Shown: piece after piece, positions 16,362 through 27,100 of the stretch
How positions within the stretch are numbered: position 1 is the first letter of the stretch
Layout of the letters: every line of letters starts with the position of its first letter
Origin: Micromonospora polyrhachis
Lineage (GTDB): Bacteria; Actinomycetota; Actinomycetes; Mycobacteriales; Micromonosporaceae
NCBI RefSeq assembly: GCF_014203835.1
Contig: NZ_JACHJW010000001.1
Coordinates: 6,770,501-6,834,500, forward strand
DNA length: 64,000 nt
Reading direction: 5' to 3'
Made by a program: the position numbers and the translations under genes
Notes under the pieces: generated by a model
Databases searched by the model: none
What the model saw: the letters and a program-made list of their open reading frames with translations, nothing else
What the model was told of the DNA's origin: nothing

Positions 16362-17057
16362 ATGTCACTTGCCCAGACCGCGGCGCTGCTGGCTGACGAG
16401 ACCCGGGCGGCGTTCTGTATGGCTTTGCTCGACGGCCGGGCGTGGACTGCGGGTGAACTGGCCCGGCATGCCAAGGTCTCGCCGTCTACCGCGAGCGAGC
16501 ACCTTACTCGCCTGATTGACGGCGGTCTGCTGGCCGAGGATCGCCAGGGGCGCCATCGTTATGTCCGGCTGGCTGGCCCTGCGGTGGCGGCCCTGGTCGA
16601 GGATCTGGCGTCGTATTCTCCGTTGACGGCGGCGGCCCCCCACAATCTGCGCGAGTCGGTGCGGATGAGCGCCGAGGCTAGGGCGCGGACCTGCTATGAC
16701 CATCTGGCGGGGGCGCTGGGCGTGGCTGTCTTCGATGCTATGCGGGGTCGGGGTCTGCTCGCCGATGACCGGGGGCTGGCCATTACCGGGGCGGGGTGGG
16801 CGTGGCTGACGGATCTGGGGGTCGATTTGGCCGTTGGGAGTGGTTCCAGGCCCATGATCCGGCCTTGTCTGGACTGGACGGAACGGCGGGTCCATCTGGC
16901 CGGTGTGGTCGGGGCGGCGTTGTGTGATTGGGCGTTTCGCCGGCATCTGGTGCAGCGGATCGGGTCCGGTCGGGCGTTGCTGGTTACAGCGGATGGCCAG
17001 CGGGTTTTCGGGGAGGCGTTCGGGATCGATGTCGTGGCAGCATGGGCGGACCGTTAG
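16362..17057 (+). CDS. ArsR-family transcriptional regulator
   Basis: A 231-residue protein. The N-terminal winged HTH (AALLADETRAAFCMALLDGR, then GELARHAKVSPSTASEHLTR and RHRYVRLAG) is of the ArsR type. The C-terminal ~130 residues (ARTCYDHLAGALGVAVFDAM, CLDWTERRVHLAGVVGAAL) match the extra domain of the larger ArsR proteins. That domain contains cysteines (C-Y-D-H and C-L-D-W) that could bind a ligand or metal. It faces the P450-DinB operon across a perfect operator and probably represses it. Confidence 0.9.
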   Translation: MSLAQTAALLADETRAAFCMALLDGRAWTAGELARHAKVSPSTASEHLTRLIDGGLLAEDRQGRHRYVRLAGPAVAALVEDLASYSPLTAAAPHNLRESVRMSAEARARTCYDHLAGALGVAVFDAMRGRGLLADDRGLAITGAGWAWLTDLGVDLAVGSGSRPMIRPCLDWTERRVHLAGVVGAALCDWAFRRHLVQRIGSGRALLVTADGQRVFGEAFGIDVVAAWADR

Positions 17058-17866
17058 GCGGGTCGGTTCTGCGGTTGTTGGGCGAGGTCGACGACGAGTG
17101 GCCGGTGGTCGGAGATGGTGGACAGGGGTGCGCCGACGGCGGTGACCGGTGGCAGTGTCTCGGCGCCGCGTGGGTCGGCGAGGATGTGGTCGAGTTGGAC
17201 GCGGGGTTGTCCGGCCGGGTAGGTGGGTTGGCGGCCGAGGGGTCGCCAGCGGGATACGAGTGTGGCTGGTCGGGTTGGCAGGTTGAGGTCGCCGAGGAGT
17301 AGGCGCGGCGGGGGCATGGTGCGTAGGGCGCGGATGACCTGGCGGAGTTGGCGGAGGTTCCAGCCGGGCACGAAGGAGAGGTGGGTGGCGCCGACGGTCA
17401 GGGTGCCGGCTGGGGTGTCGAGGATGGCGGCGAGGAGTACGCGGGGTTCGTCGCGGAGTAGGAGCAGTCCCCCGCCGGGGCCGGGTACGTAGACGGGTGA
17501 CCGGATGGGGGCTGGGGTGAGTCTGGTGACCTGCCAGGTGTGGGCGGGGTAGCGGCTGACGAGGCCGACGCCGTAGAGGGGTTCGCCGTTGCCGTCGTCG
17601 TCGGAGGTGAGGGGGCGGATGTGTTCGCCGGGGGTGCCGACGACTGCGGCGGCGAATTGGTGGGTGGGGGCGTTCATGGCCTGTGCGGCGATGCTGGTGA
17701 GGTCGAGGTGGCCGCTGCGGGCCTGGTCTCGGTCGACTTCCTGGAGGGCGAGGATGTCGGCGTCGAGGGCGGTGACGGCGGCGGCGAGTCGGGTTCGGTC
17801 GACGAGGTTGTCGTGCAGGGAGCGGCCGTGGAGCAGGTTGAAGGTCGCTAGCCGCACATTTGCCAC
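17054..17866 (-). CDS. Endonuclease/exonuclease/phosphatase family protein
   Basis: A 270-residue EEP-fold hydrolase: ATFNLLHGR (N-terminal Asn), ILALQEVDR (metal-binding Glu), THLSFV, LLLGDLNLP (Asp-Asn) and TISDHRPLVVDL (Asp-His) are all present. No signal peptide is visible, so it acts inside the cell. Substrate could be nucleic acid or a phosphoester. GTG 17866 is used as start, with an alternative GTG three codons later. It ends within the last codons of the convergent ArsR gene (4-base overlap). Confidence 0.9.
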   Translation of the reverse strand: MANVRLATFNLLHGRSLHDNLVDRTRLAAAVTALDADILALQEVDRDQARSGHLDLTSIAAQAMNAPTHQFAAAVVGTPGEHIRPLTSDDDGNGEPLYGVGLVSRYPAHTWQVTRLTPAPIRSPVYVPGPGGGLLLLRDEPRVLLAAILDTPAGTLTVGATHLSFVPGWNLRQLRQVIRALRTMPPPRLLLGDLNLPTRPATLVSRWRPLGRQPTYPAGQPRVQLDHILADPRGAETLPPVTAVGAPLSTISDHRPLVVDLAQQPQNRPA

Positions 17867-17896
17867 TTTACTGCGTTGTTATGGGAGTTTTGTCGG

Positions 17897-17986
17897 GTGC
17901 TCTTCAAGGTGGTGGCGTGTTCGGCGTTGTTGTTCGTTGCGCTGGGCGGGGTGGGTGTGTGGCTGCGTCGCCAGCGGGGGCGGTGA
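17897..17986 (+). CDS. 29-residue single-helix membrane peptide
   Basis: GTG 17897 follows GGGAG by nine bases and opens 29 codons: M-L-F-K, a hydrophobic stretch (VVACSALLFVALGGVGVWL) long enough to span the membrane, then RRQRGR. Positive charges at the C-terminus suggest an N-out orientation. It lies in the gap between a nuclease gene and a TSUP permease gene. Such tiny membrane peptides are common but poorly annotated; no function is assigned. Confidence 0.45.
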   Translation: MLFKVVACSALLFVALGGVGVWLRRQRGR

Positions 17987-18093
17987 GGCGGTCCGGGTGT
18001 GGTGATGGCCGCTGATGTAAGGGTTTTGCCGGGTCGGTGAGCCCTGACACAGGTGGCCTCGGGTGGTGGGTGGGGCGGGAAGAATGCCGGTTC

Positions 18094-18861
18094 GTGGATG
18101 TCGGTTCGCTGATCACCCTGTTGGCGGCCGCTGCGGCGGCGGGGTGGGTGGATGCTGTCGTTGGCGGGGGTGGCCTGTTGCTGCTGCCTGCTTTGTTCAT
18201 TGCCGCGCCTGGTTTGCCGTTGGCGACGGCGTTGGGGACGAACAAGTTGGCGGCGATCGCGGGGACGACCACGGCGGCGGTGACGTACGCCCGGCGTACG
18301 AAGATCGATTGGCGGGTGGCGGGGCCGGCGGCCGGGCTGGCGGTGGTCTTCGCCGGGGTTGGTGCGGCGCTCGCCAACAGTGTGCCGGCCTCTGCGTACC
18401 GGCCGGTGGTGCTCGGGGTGCTCGTTGCGGTGGCGCTGTTCGTGTCGTTGCGTCCTCGGCTGGGGGTGGTGGCGCAGCCGCAGCGGCGGACCCGGGTGCG
18501 GGTGGTCGCGGCGGTGGCGGTGGCCGGCGGCGGGATCGCCGTGTACGACGGGATGATCGGGCCGGGTACGGGCACGTTCCTGGTGTTGACGTTCACGGCG
18601 TTGGTGGGAGCCGACTTCGTTCATGGTTCGGCGATGGCGAAGTTGGTCAATGCCGGCACGAATCTGGGTGCCCTGGTGGTCTTCGCCTCGGCTGGTCACG
18701 TGTGGTGGCTGCTGGGGGCGGCGATGGCGGTGTGCAACATCGCCGGGGCGGCGTTGGGTGCGCGGATGGCGTTGCGGCGCGGGTCGGGTTTCGTCCGGGT
18801 GGTGTTGCTGGTCGTGGTGGTCGTCCTGGTGGCGAAGTTGGCTTACGACCAGTGGGGATAA
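18094..18861 (+). CDS. TSUP (TauE/SafE) family permease
   Basis: A polytopic membrane protein of about 255 residues from GTG 18094; the frame is open to GTG 18037. The N-terminal repeat (AGWVDAVVGGGGLLLLPAL, then LATALGTNKLAAIAGTTTA) and C-terminal repeat (IAVYDGMIGPGTGTFLV, then GSAMAKLVNAGTNLGALV) are the duplicated TSUP signature. About eight helices. The family exports or imports small organosulfur or carboxylate anions; the substrate is unknown. A 22-bp-stem terminator follows. Confidence 0.92.
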   Translation: MDVGSLITLLAAAAAAGWVDAVVGGGGLLLLPALFIAAPGLPLATALGTNKLAAIAGTTTAAVTYARRTKIDWRVAGPAAGLAVVFAGVGAALANSVPASAYRPVVLGVLVAVALFVSLRPRLGVVAQPQRRTRVRVVAAVAVAGGGIAVYDGMIGPGTGTFLVLTFTALVGADFVHGSAMAKLVNAGTNLGALVVFASAGHVWWLLGAAMAVCNIAGAALGARMALRRGSGFVRVVLLVVVVVLVAKLAYDQWG

Positions 18862-18887
18862 CCGGGTAATGGATCCCCGGAACGGGG

Positions 18888-18941
18888 CCCTGGGTCACCT
18901 CGGCTTCCCGGGTCGGCGTGGGAAGCCGAGGTGACCCAGGG
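18888..18941. terminator. Bidirectional terminator, 22-bp perfect stem
   Basis: CCCTGGGTCACCTCGGCTTCCC-like arm at 18888-18909 pairs perfectly with 18920-18941 around a 10-base loop, between the TSUP gene and the convergent lectin gene. Confidence 0.9.
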
Positions 18942-18951
18942 GTCGGGGCGG

Positions 18952-19644
18952 TCAGTTCCGCAGGGTCCAGCCCTGGTTGGTCCAGCCGTTGCAGGCCCAC
19001 AGCTGCACCTTGGAACCGTTGCGGGGGATCGTGTTTCGGTCCCCGTCCAGGCACTGGCCGCCGTAGTAGTTACGGAAGGTGGTGCCGTTCCACACCCAGA
19101 CCTGGTTGGTCCAGCCGTTGCAGGCCCACAGTTGCACGATCGCCCCGTTGCGAGGAATGGTGTTGCGATCGCCGTCGAGGCACTGGCCGCCGTAGTTGTT
19201 GCGGATGGTGTAGTAGCCGGTGGGTAGTCCGCCGACCTGGGTCAAGATCCACCCCTGGTTGGTCCAGCCGTTGCAGGCCCACAGTTGCACGATCGCCCCG
19301 TTGCGAGGAATGGTGTTGCGGTCGCCGTCGAGGCACTGGCCGCCGTAGTAGTTACGGACGTACTGGAAGAAATATGAGGCCTGGGTGGTGGCCTCGCTCT
19401 GCGGCGTGCCCACGGCAGGCAGTTCAGACAGGTCGCCGAGCGCCATCGGTTGGTTGTCCGGCACCACTTTGGCCATTGAGGCCGGCTGGCTGGAATCGGT
19501 CCGGTGGGCCTGCGCGTGGGCGGGTTGGAGGGTGGCGGCGAGAGTCAGTCCCGTCGTTGCCAGGACGATGGCGGCGAGCAGCAGGGGCCGCTGTCGTCCT
19601 GGTTGCCGGGTGTGGTGGGGGTTGTTGTTCGGGGTTCGCGCCAT
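18952..19644 (-). CDS. Secreted triple-repeat ricin-B-like lectin
   Basis: A 230-residue protein with a signal peptide (RQRPLLLAAIVLATTGLTLA, cleavage near AHAQA). After a ~55-residue linker come three copies of a ~38-residue unit, RNYYGGQCLDGDRNTIPRNG followed by VQLWACNGWTNQGW. The Q-x-W-like NQGW/NQVW ending, CLD and one Cys pair per unit are the beta-trefoil ricin-type carbohydrate-binding pattern. No catalytic domain is attached. The units are almost identical, which is unusual for a trefoil, where subdomains normally diverge. It is probably an extracellular or wall-associated glycan-binding protein. Confidence 0.85.
   Translation of the reverse strand: MARTPNNNPHHTRQPGRQRPLLLAAIVLATTGLTLAATLQPAHAQAHRTDSSQPASMAKVVPDNQPMALGDLSELPAVGTPQSEATTQASYFFQYVRNYYGGQCLDGDRNTIPRNGAIVQLWACNGWTNQGWILTQVGGLPTGYYTIRNNYGGQCLDGDRNTIPRNGAIVQLWACNGWTNQVWVWNGTTFRNYYGGQCLDGDRNTIPRNGSKVQLWACNGWTNQGWTLRN
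18966..19354 (-). repeat. Three near-identical ~105-bp coding repeats
   Basis: Units at about 18966-19072, 19094-19200 and 19250-19354 encode the three lectin subdomains. The second and third differ at only a few bases, and the first at somewhat more; spacers between units differ. The DNA identity indicates recent duplication or ongoing gene conversion. Confidence 0.85.
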
Positions 19645-19808
19645 GCCGGATCACCGATCCTCCTTGTGGGGTGCGCCGGGGGGCGCGGCAGCACACGTTC
19701 CTCGTTGACGAGGTTGAAGGTAGTGGCGGGTGGCGGGTCTGGCTGTCAGCGAGGCGACTTTCGGGTCGTATTCCCAGATGTAGGTATTTAGTTGGCGAAG
19801 TTGGCTGA

Positions 19809-20657
19809 TCACCGCAAATGCGAAGAATATTTCCCGGTCGTTGCCCAGCTTCCGGGTGGGATGGTGAGGATCTTTTCGAAGGCGGCGTACGCCGGGGTGT
19901 GGGGCAGGTTGTCGTAGACGGCGAAGACCACCCGGTCGAACCGGTCGACCTCCCGCAGGGCCTCGGCGAAGGCGTTCGCAACCGTCGTCGGGTCGTTGCG
20001 GAACACGCCGCAGCCCCAGGCGCCGAGCACCAGGGTGCGGTGCCGGTGGGCGGCGGCGACCTGGAGTATCCGCCAGGCGCGGCGGTGTAGTACGGCTGGT
20101 ACGTCGGCGGCGTGGGTGGGCTGGTTGCGCAGGATCGCGCCGAGGTTGGGGGCGGCGGCCGCCAGGAAGGTCGTCCGGTACGGCTGGTCGAGCAGATTTC
20201 CCTTGTCGTCGCGGAAGACGGGAACGTCCGGTGAGTAGATGACCCGGTCGCTGTAGCGTAGGTCCCGCTGCTCCCGGTGGAAGGTGTAGAAGTCGGGCGC
20301 GGCGAGTAGGCACGGGTAGAGGGCTGAGGCGCGGGCGATGCTTTCCTCCTGCGCCTTCGCGCCACCGAGGAATCCGCCGCCGGGGTTCTTGGCTGAGGCG
20401 AACACCAGGCATGCGGCGTCGCCGCCGAGCCGGCGGGCGGCCATCAGGGTCGATTCGCGGGTCACTTCGATTGTGGGTGCGGCGCCCGGTGCCGCGGTGA
20501 TCGTGAGTGTCTCGTCGGGCAGGTGGTGGCGGGTGGCGGTGACGGCTGCGGTCACCGCCTCACCGATGGTGATCAGGTCGCCGGCCGGGTTGTGGTATTC
20601 GCCGGTCTCGGCGATGGTCACGGTCTGTCGGGCGATTTCCCGGAGTCGGCCGCTCAT
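19809..20657 (-). CDS. TIGR02452/PARG-type poly(ADP-ribose) glycohydrolase-like protein
   Basis: A 282-residue macrodomain-fold protein. It has an N-terminal accessory helix (REIARQTVTIAETGEY) and the bacterial PARG signature FASAKNPGGGFLGGAKAQEE, with the GGG loop at residues 93-95 and catalytic Glu-Glu at 104-105. The VLGAWGCGVFRNDP strand-loop binds the distal ribose. The family removes ADP-ribose chains from proteins or nucleic acids. Length and order match intact bacterial homologues. No ADP-ribosyltransferase is visible nearby. Confidence 0.92.
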   Translation of the reverse strand: MSGRLREIARQTVTIAETGEYHNPAGDLITIGEAVTAAVTATRHHLPDETLTITAAPGAAPTIEVTRESTLMAARRLGGDAACLVFASAKNPGGGFLGGAKAQEESIARASALYPCLLAAPDFYTFHREQRDLRYSDRVIYSPDVPVFRDDKGNLLDQPYRTTFLAAAAPNLGAILRNQPTHAADVPAVLHRRAWRILQVAAAHRHRTLVLGAWGCGVFRNDPTTVANAFAEALREVDRFDRVVFAVYDNLPHTPAYAAFEKILTIPPGSWATTGKYSSHLR

Positions 20658-20749
20658 CGGGTTGGATATCGATCGGCTGGTTGTTGTCGCACGCCGGCAG
20701 GCTACCGACGTACCCGATGGGTGATCAACGGGTTTGACTCGGTGGGTGG

Positions 20750-21259
20750 CTAGCCGCGCTGGCTCGGGGAGGAGTACCGGCCGGCGCGGATCTCGCGTAG
20801 GGCCCGGCGGCGGGTGTCGCCGCGCAGCGTGTCGACGTAGAGGTGTCCGTTGAGGTGGTCGGTCTCGTGTTGCAGGGCGCGGGCAAGGAAGCCGCTGCCG
20901 GTGATGGTGAGTGGTTCGCCGTGCTGGTCGACGCCGTGGGCGGTGGCGTGCATGGCGCGGGGGGTCGGGAAGTAGAGGTCGGGGACGGAGAGGCAGCCCT
21001 CGTCGTCGTCCTGGAGTTCTTCGGAAAGTTCCAGGGTGGGGTTGATGAGGTGGCCGCGGTGTCCGTCGGCGTCGTAGACGAACACCCGGGCGTTGACCCC
21101 GATCTGTGGTGCGGCGACGCCGGCCCGTCCAGGAGCGCCCAGCATGGTGTCCATGAGGTCGGTGACCAGGTCACGCAGTTCGGCGTCGAAGGTGGTGACG
21201 GGCTCGCACGGAGTGCGTAGCACAGGGTCGCCGATGATCCGGATGGGCCGCATGGTCAT
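20750..21259 (-). CDS. def: Peptide deformylase
   Basis: A 169-residue metalloenzyme that removes the N-formyl group from nascent proteins. The three motifs are present: AGVAAPQIG (~46-54, with Ala-Gly-Val in place of Gly-x-Gly-Leu), EGCLSVP with metal ligand Cys89, and QHETDHLNG with His131, catalytic Glu132 and His135. The first motif deviates slightly, as often in secondary actinobacterial deformylases. Divergent from the SNF2 gene; not linked to fmt. Confidence 0.95.
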   Translation of the reverse strand: MTMRPIRIIGDPVLRTPCEPVTTFDAELRDLVTDLMDTMLGAPGRAGVAAPQIGVNARVFVYDADGHRGHLINPTLELSEELQDDDEGCLSVPDLYFPTPRAMHATAHGVDQHGEPLTITGSGFLARALQHETDHLNGHLYVDTLRGDTRRRALREIRAGRYSSPSQRG

Positions 21260-21393
21260 GACCGAGAGGCTATCGGTTCGTTACCGGCGGGTGGTGCCCG
21301 ACCCGTGGTCCGGTGCGGTGGGGGCGGCGGCCCGGCACCGGATGATCGCTTCGATTCTTCTTCCCAGGAGCGGAATACTGTACGGCGTACGGC

Positions 21394-24272
<2,879 letters not shown>

Positions 24273-24276
<4 letters not shown>

Positions 24277-25538
24277 GTACGTTCGACGACGGGTTGGTGC
24301 GTGGTTTCCCGGCGTTCCCGCCGACCGGGCGCGGCGGGCGTCGGGCCCGCACCTGGTGGGGCACCGCCTGGGTGCGGGCGTTGGAGGACACGGCCCTGGA
24401 TCGGGAGCCGCTGCGGCAGGGCCGACGGTACGCCGGCAGCGGCCGGGTCAGGGCGATCACGGTCTCCCCCGGCCGGATTGCCGCGCTGGTGCACGACACC
24501 ACCGAGGACGTCGACTACCAGACCCGGGTACGGGTCGAACCGCTGACCGACGCCGAGTGGGACCGGTTTCTCGACGAGGTGGCGGGCCGGGCCGGGTACG
24601 TCGCGGCGCTGCTGGACCGGGAGATGCCCTGCGAGTTGGTGGCTGCCGCCGACGATGCAGGGGTACGGCTGCTGGGTGACCTGCACCCGGACTGCGACTG
24701 TCCGGACTGGGAGTTTCCGTGCCGGCACGCCGCCGCCTTGTGCTACCAGGTGTCCTGGCTGCTCGACGCCGACCCGTTCGTGTTGCTGCTGATCCGGGGC
24801 CGCAGCGAGCAGCAGGTGCGCGACGCGGTGCGGCGGCGCAGTGTGCGGGTGGGACAGACTACTGCTGCTCCGGCCGGAGCGGACACTGATGGCGGCGCGG
24901 CCGGGCGGGATGTCGGGTCGGGCACGCCAGCGCTCGAGGCGTACGCCCGGCCGGTGTCGTCGCTGCCCGTCGACCCGCCCGCTCCGACCGGTGGTGGAAC
25001 GTGGCCCGGCGTACCGGCCGCACCGGGGGTGGAACCGGCCGCCCTGCGGATGCTCGCCGTCGACGCCTCGGCCCGGGCCGGGCAGCTGCTCGACTGGAAC
25101 GGGATCGGCAACCCGCCCGGGGAGACCGACCTGTGGCGCGAGAGTGTGCGGCTGGCCGCGTCGTATCCGGACGCTGCGGTGTCGGCCCGGTTGTGCCGGG
25201 CCGGTGGCTGGGTCCCGGTGGACCTGGCGCGAGCCGCCCGGGCCTGGGAGTACGGCGGGGCCGCCGGCCTGGACGTGTTGGAGACGCCGGTCAGCCCACC
25301 GAGGGCGGTGCTGGCTCGGGCCGCAACAGTTTTGGCCAGGGGTTGGGACGGCGAGGATTCGCCGGAGGTGACGGTGTGGCGGAACCGGTGGACGCTGCCC
25401 GGGCGGGGGGTGCAGGTGCGCTATGGGCAAGACGGCCGCTGGTATCCGTACCGGGAGGAGCAGCCTGGGGACTGGTGGCCGGCCGGGACGGCCCGGCCCG
25501 ATCCGGCCGCCGCGTTCGCCGAGCTGCTCGACGGATGA
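24273..25538 (+). CDS. SWIM zinc-finger protein, SNF2 partner
   Basis: A 421-residue protein from the GTG overlapping the helicase stop. The SWIM motif CDCPDWEFPCRH (C-x-C...C-x-H, about residue 150) binds zinc and is thought to mediate nucleic-acid or protein contact. The N-terminal RTWWGTAWVRALEDTALD block and C-terminal WRNRWTLPGRGVQVRYGQDG are typical of the helicase-linked SWIM family. It presumably acts with the SNF2 ATPase. Confidence 0.93.
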
Positions 25539-25579
25539 CCGGCGGGTGGGTCGCGACGGAATCGACTGTCCGGAAGCCG

Positions 25580-25608
25580 TTCACAGACGCGGAATTCGCG
25601 CGTATGGT
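25580..25608 (+). promoter_or_regulatory. Promoter of the P450-RiPP operon
   Basis: TTCACA (25580-25585), a 17-bp spacer, and TATGGT (25603-25608) form a good vegetative-type promoter about 40 bases before the precursor ATG, within the gap after the SWIM gene. Confidence 0.6.
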
Positions 25609-25650
25609 GACGGGTGTCGATGTAGTCGAACCCCGACCGGAGGTGTGACC

Positions 25651-25734
25651 ATGCTGAAGCGTGCCTACCTGACCGTGGCTGACAAGCTCGGGTTCGTTCG
25701 CAAGGACCTCGCCGGGTTCTACCCCTGGCACTAA
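25651..25734 (+). CDS. Putative 27-residue RiPP precursor with aromatic core
   Basis: ATG 25651 lies seven bases after GGAGG (25639-25643) and opens 27 codons ending in TAA. The N-terminal part (MLKRAYLTVADKLGF then VRKDL) looks like an amphipathic leader; the last residues are AGFYPWH, concentrating Phe, Tyr, Trp and His at the extreme C-terminus. A hairpin and then a P450 gene follow directly. Biarylitides, cittilins and atropopeptides are known families in which a P450 crosslinks aromatic side chains at the C-terminus of such short precursors, so a Tyr-Trp or Trp-His crosslink is a reasonable guess. The exact core is not determinable. Confidence 0.75.
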   Translation: MLKRAYLTVADKLGFVRKDLAGFYPWH

Positions 25735-25759
25735 GGTCCAGACCGGTAGCAGGGCTCGT

Positions 25760-25793
25760 GATCGGGTCGGATGCCCACGCATCCGGCCCGATC
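25760..25793 (+). terminator. Read-through hairpin between precursor and P450
   Basis: GATCGGGTCGGATGC (25760-25774) pairs with 25779-25793 around CCAC, with one G-T wobble, followed by GTCGTTT. It stands 25 bases after the precursor stop and 32 before the P450 start. A leaky terminator here would make more precursor than enzyme, as in many RiPP operons. Confidence 0.75.
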
Positions 25794-25825
25794 GTCGTTT
25801 GTGTGGCCGGTGGAAGGACATGGCG

Positions 25826-27073
25826 ATGACCGCAGACGGGCTGCGCCGGCCGGTGAGCACCGGGCTGTCCCGGGTGGACCTGGTGGACCGCTACGAGCGG
25901 GACCGGTTGGGCACCCTGCTGGAGCTCACCCGCGAGTACGGCCCGATGGTGGAGGCTGCCCCCGGCACGATCCTGGTCACCGACCCGACCGCGGCACACG
26001 AGATCTACCAGCGCACCAACACCGACTTCCTCATGTCGCTGGACGCGTTGCTCGACGACACCGACGCGCGGCGCGGCACAGACAGTCTCGACCGGTGGAT
26101 GGTGACCCGTCGGGCCGCGTTGGCGGCCATCGGTCGGGAGTCGTTGGCCACACACGCCACGTGGCTCGACGGTGAACTGTCGGCCCTCGCCGACCGGTGG
26201 CTGGCCGACGGCTTCGTCGACGATCCGGTGCTGGAGCTGCGCGAGTTGACCCTGCGGTCGTTCAGCCGGTTCTGCTTCGGCACCCGCGACGCCACCGGGT
26301 TACGGGGCCGACTTGTCGCGCTCGACGTGGCCCTGCGCAGAGTGCAGTCCAGTCCACTGCGGGTTCCGGTGTTCGGTCGACTCTTGCCCCGGCACCGGCG
26401 GGCCCGGCAGGCCCGGCAGGATCTGGCCACCGAGATCTCCCGGGCCTTGGCGAGTCCCGGGTCGGGTGGTCTGGCTGAGGCATTCGTCGGTGTCGGCACC
26501 GACCAACCCGGCGTGGTACGGATGTTGTTGGCCACCGCCACCGCCGCGTACGGGGTGCCCGCCGCCGCCATCGGTTGGGTCCTGCACGAACTGTCGGCCA
26601 ACCCGGAGGTTGCCGAGCAGGTGGCGCAGGCCGGGGCCGGGACTGGATACGCCAATCCACCGCCGCTCGTCGACCGCGTGGTCGACGAGTGTCTCCGGCT
26701 GTGGCCGCCGACCTGGTTGGTCTACCGGAGCACTGACCGCGACCAGACGTGCGCCGGGTGGCTGCTGCCGGCCGGTTCGGCGGTGATGCTCAGCCCGTTC
26801 GTGACCCACCGCACCGCTACCTGCTACGACGAACCGGAGCGGTTCCGGCCCGAGCGGTGGTGCACACTCACCCCACCGCGGGGCGCGTTCACTCCGTTCG
26901 GTGCGGGTCCCCGCTGGTGTCTGGGTGCCCGGTTCGCGAAGCTCGAACTGACCCGGGCGGCGACGATCCTGACTGGCCGGCTCCGGTTCTCCCCCGCCGG
27001 GAACGGCGTACAGCGCGACGTCCGAGGCACCCTCACCCCGGTCGGCCTCAGGCTGACCGTGACCCCACGCTGA
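25826..27073 (+). CDS. Cytochrome P450, probable peptide crosslinking enzyme
   Basis: The start is ATG 25826, seven bases after GGAAGGA; ATG 25820 is too close to it. The 415-residue protein is a full-length P450: ExxR as ECLR (288-291), PERFRPERW (337-345) and heme loop FGAGPRWCLG with Cys365. The I-helix (TATAAYGVPAAAIGWVLHEL, ~237-256) lacks the usual acid-alcohol pair, as expected for an enzyme doing radical coupling rather than classic hydroxylation. It directly follows the small peptide gene and precedes a secreted peptidase gene. A housekeeping or lipid P450 is the alternative. Confidence 0.85.
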   Translation: MTADGLRRPVSTGLSRVDLVDRYERDRLGTLLELTREYGPMVEAAPGTILVTDPTAAHEIYQRTNTDFLMSLDALLDDTDARRGTDSLDRWMVTRRAALAAIGRESLATHATWLDGELSALADRWLADGFVDDPVLELRELTLRSFSRFCFGTRDATGLRGRLVALDVALRRVQSSPLRVPVFGRLLPRHRRARQARQDLATEISRALASPGSGGLAEAFVGVGTDQPGVVRMLLATATAAYGVPAAAIGWVLHELSANPEVAEQVAQAGAGTGYANPPPLVDRVVDECLRLWPPTWLVYRSTDRDQTCAGWLLPAGSAVMLSPFVTHRTATCYDEPERFRPERWCTLTPPRGAFTPFGAGPRWCLGARFAKLELTRAATILTGRLRFSPAGNGVQRDVRGTLTPVGLRLTVTPR

Positions 27074-27100
27074 ATCCGACGATTCTGGAGGTGTCTGATC

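Noticed and set aside
18966-19354. CRISPR-like regularly repeated array
   Set aside because: The three repeats are ~105 bp, in frame, and encode lectin subdomains; no true CRISPR array was seen anywhere.
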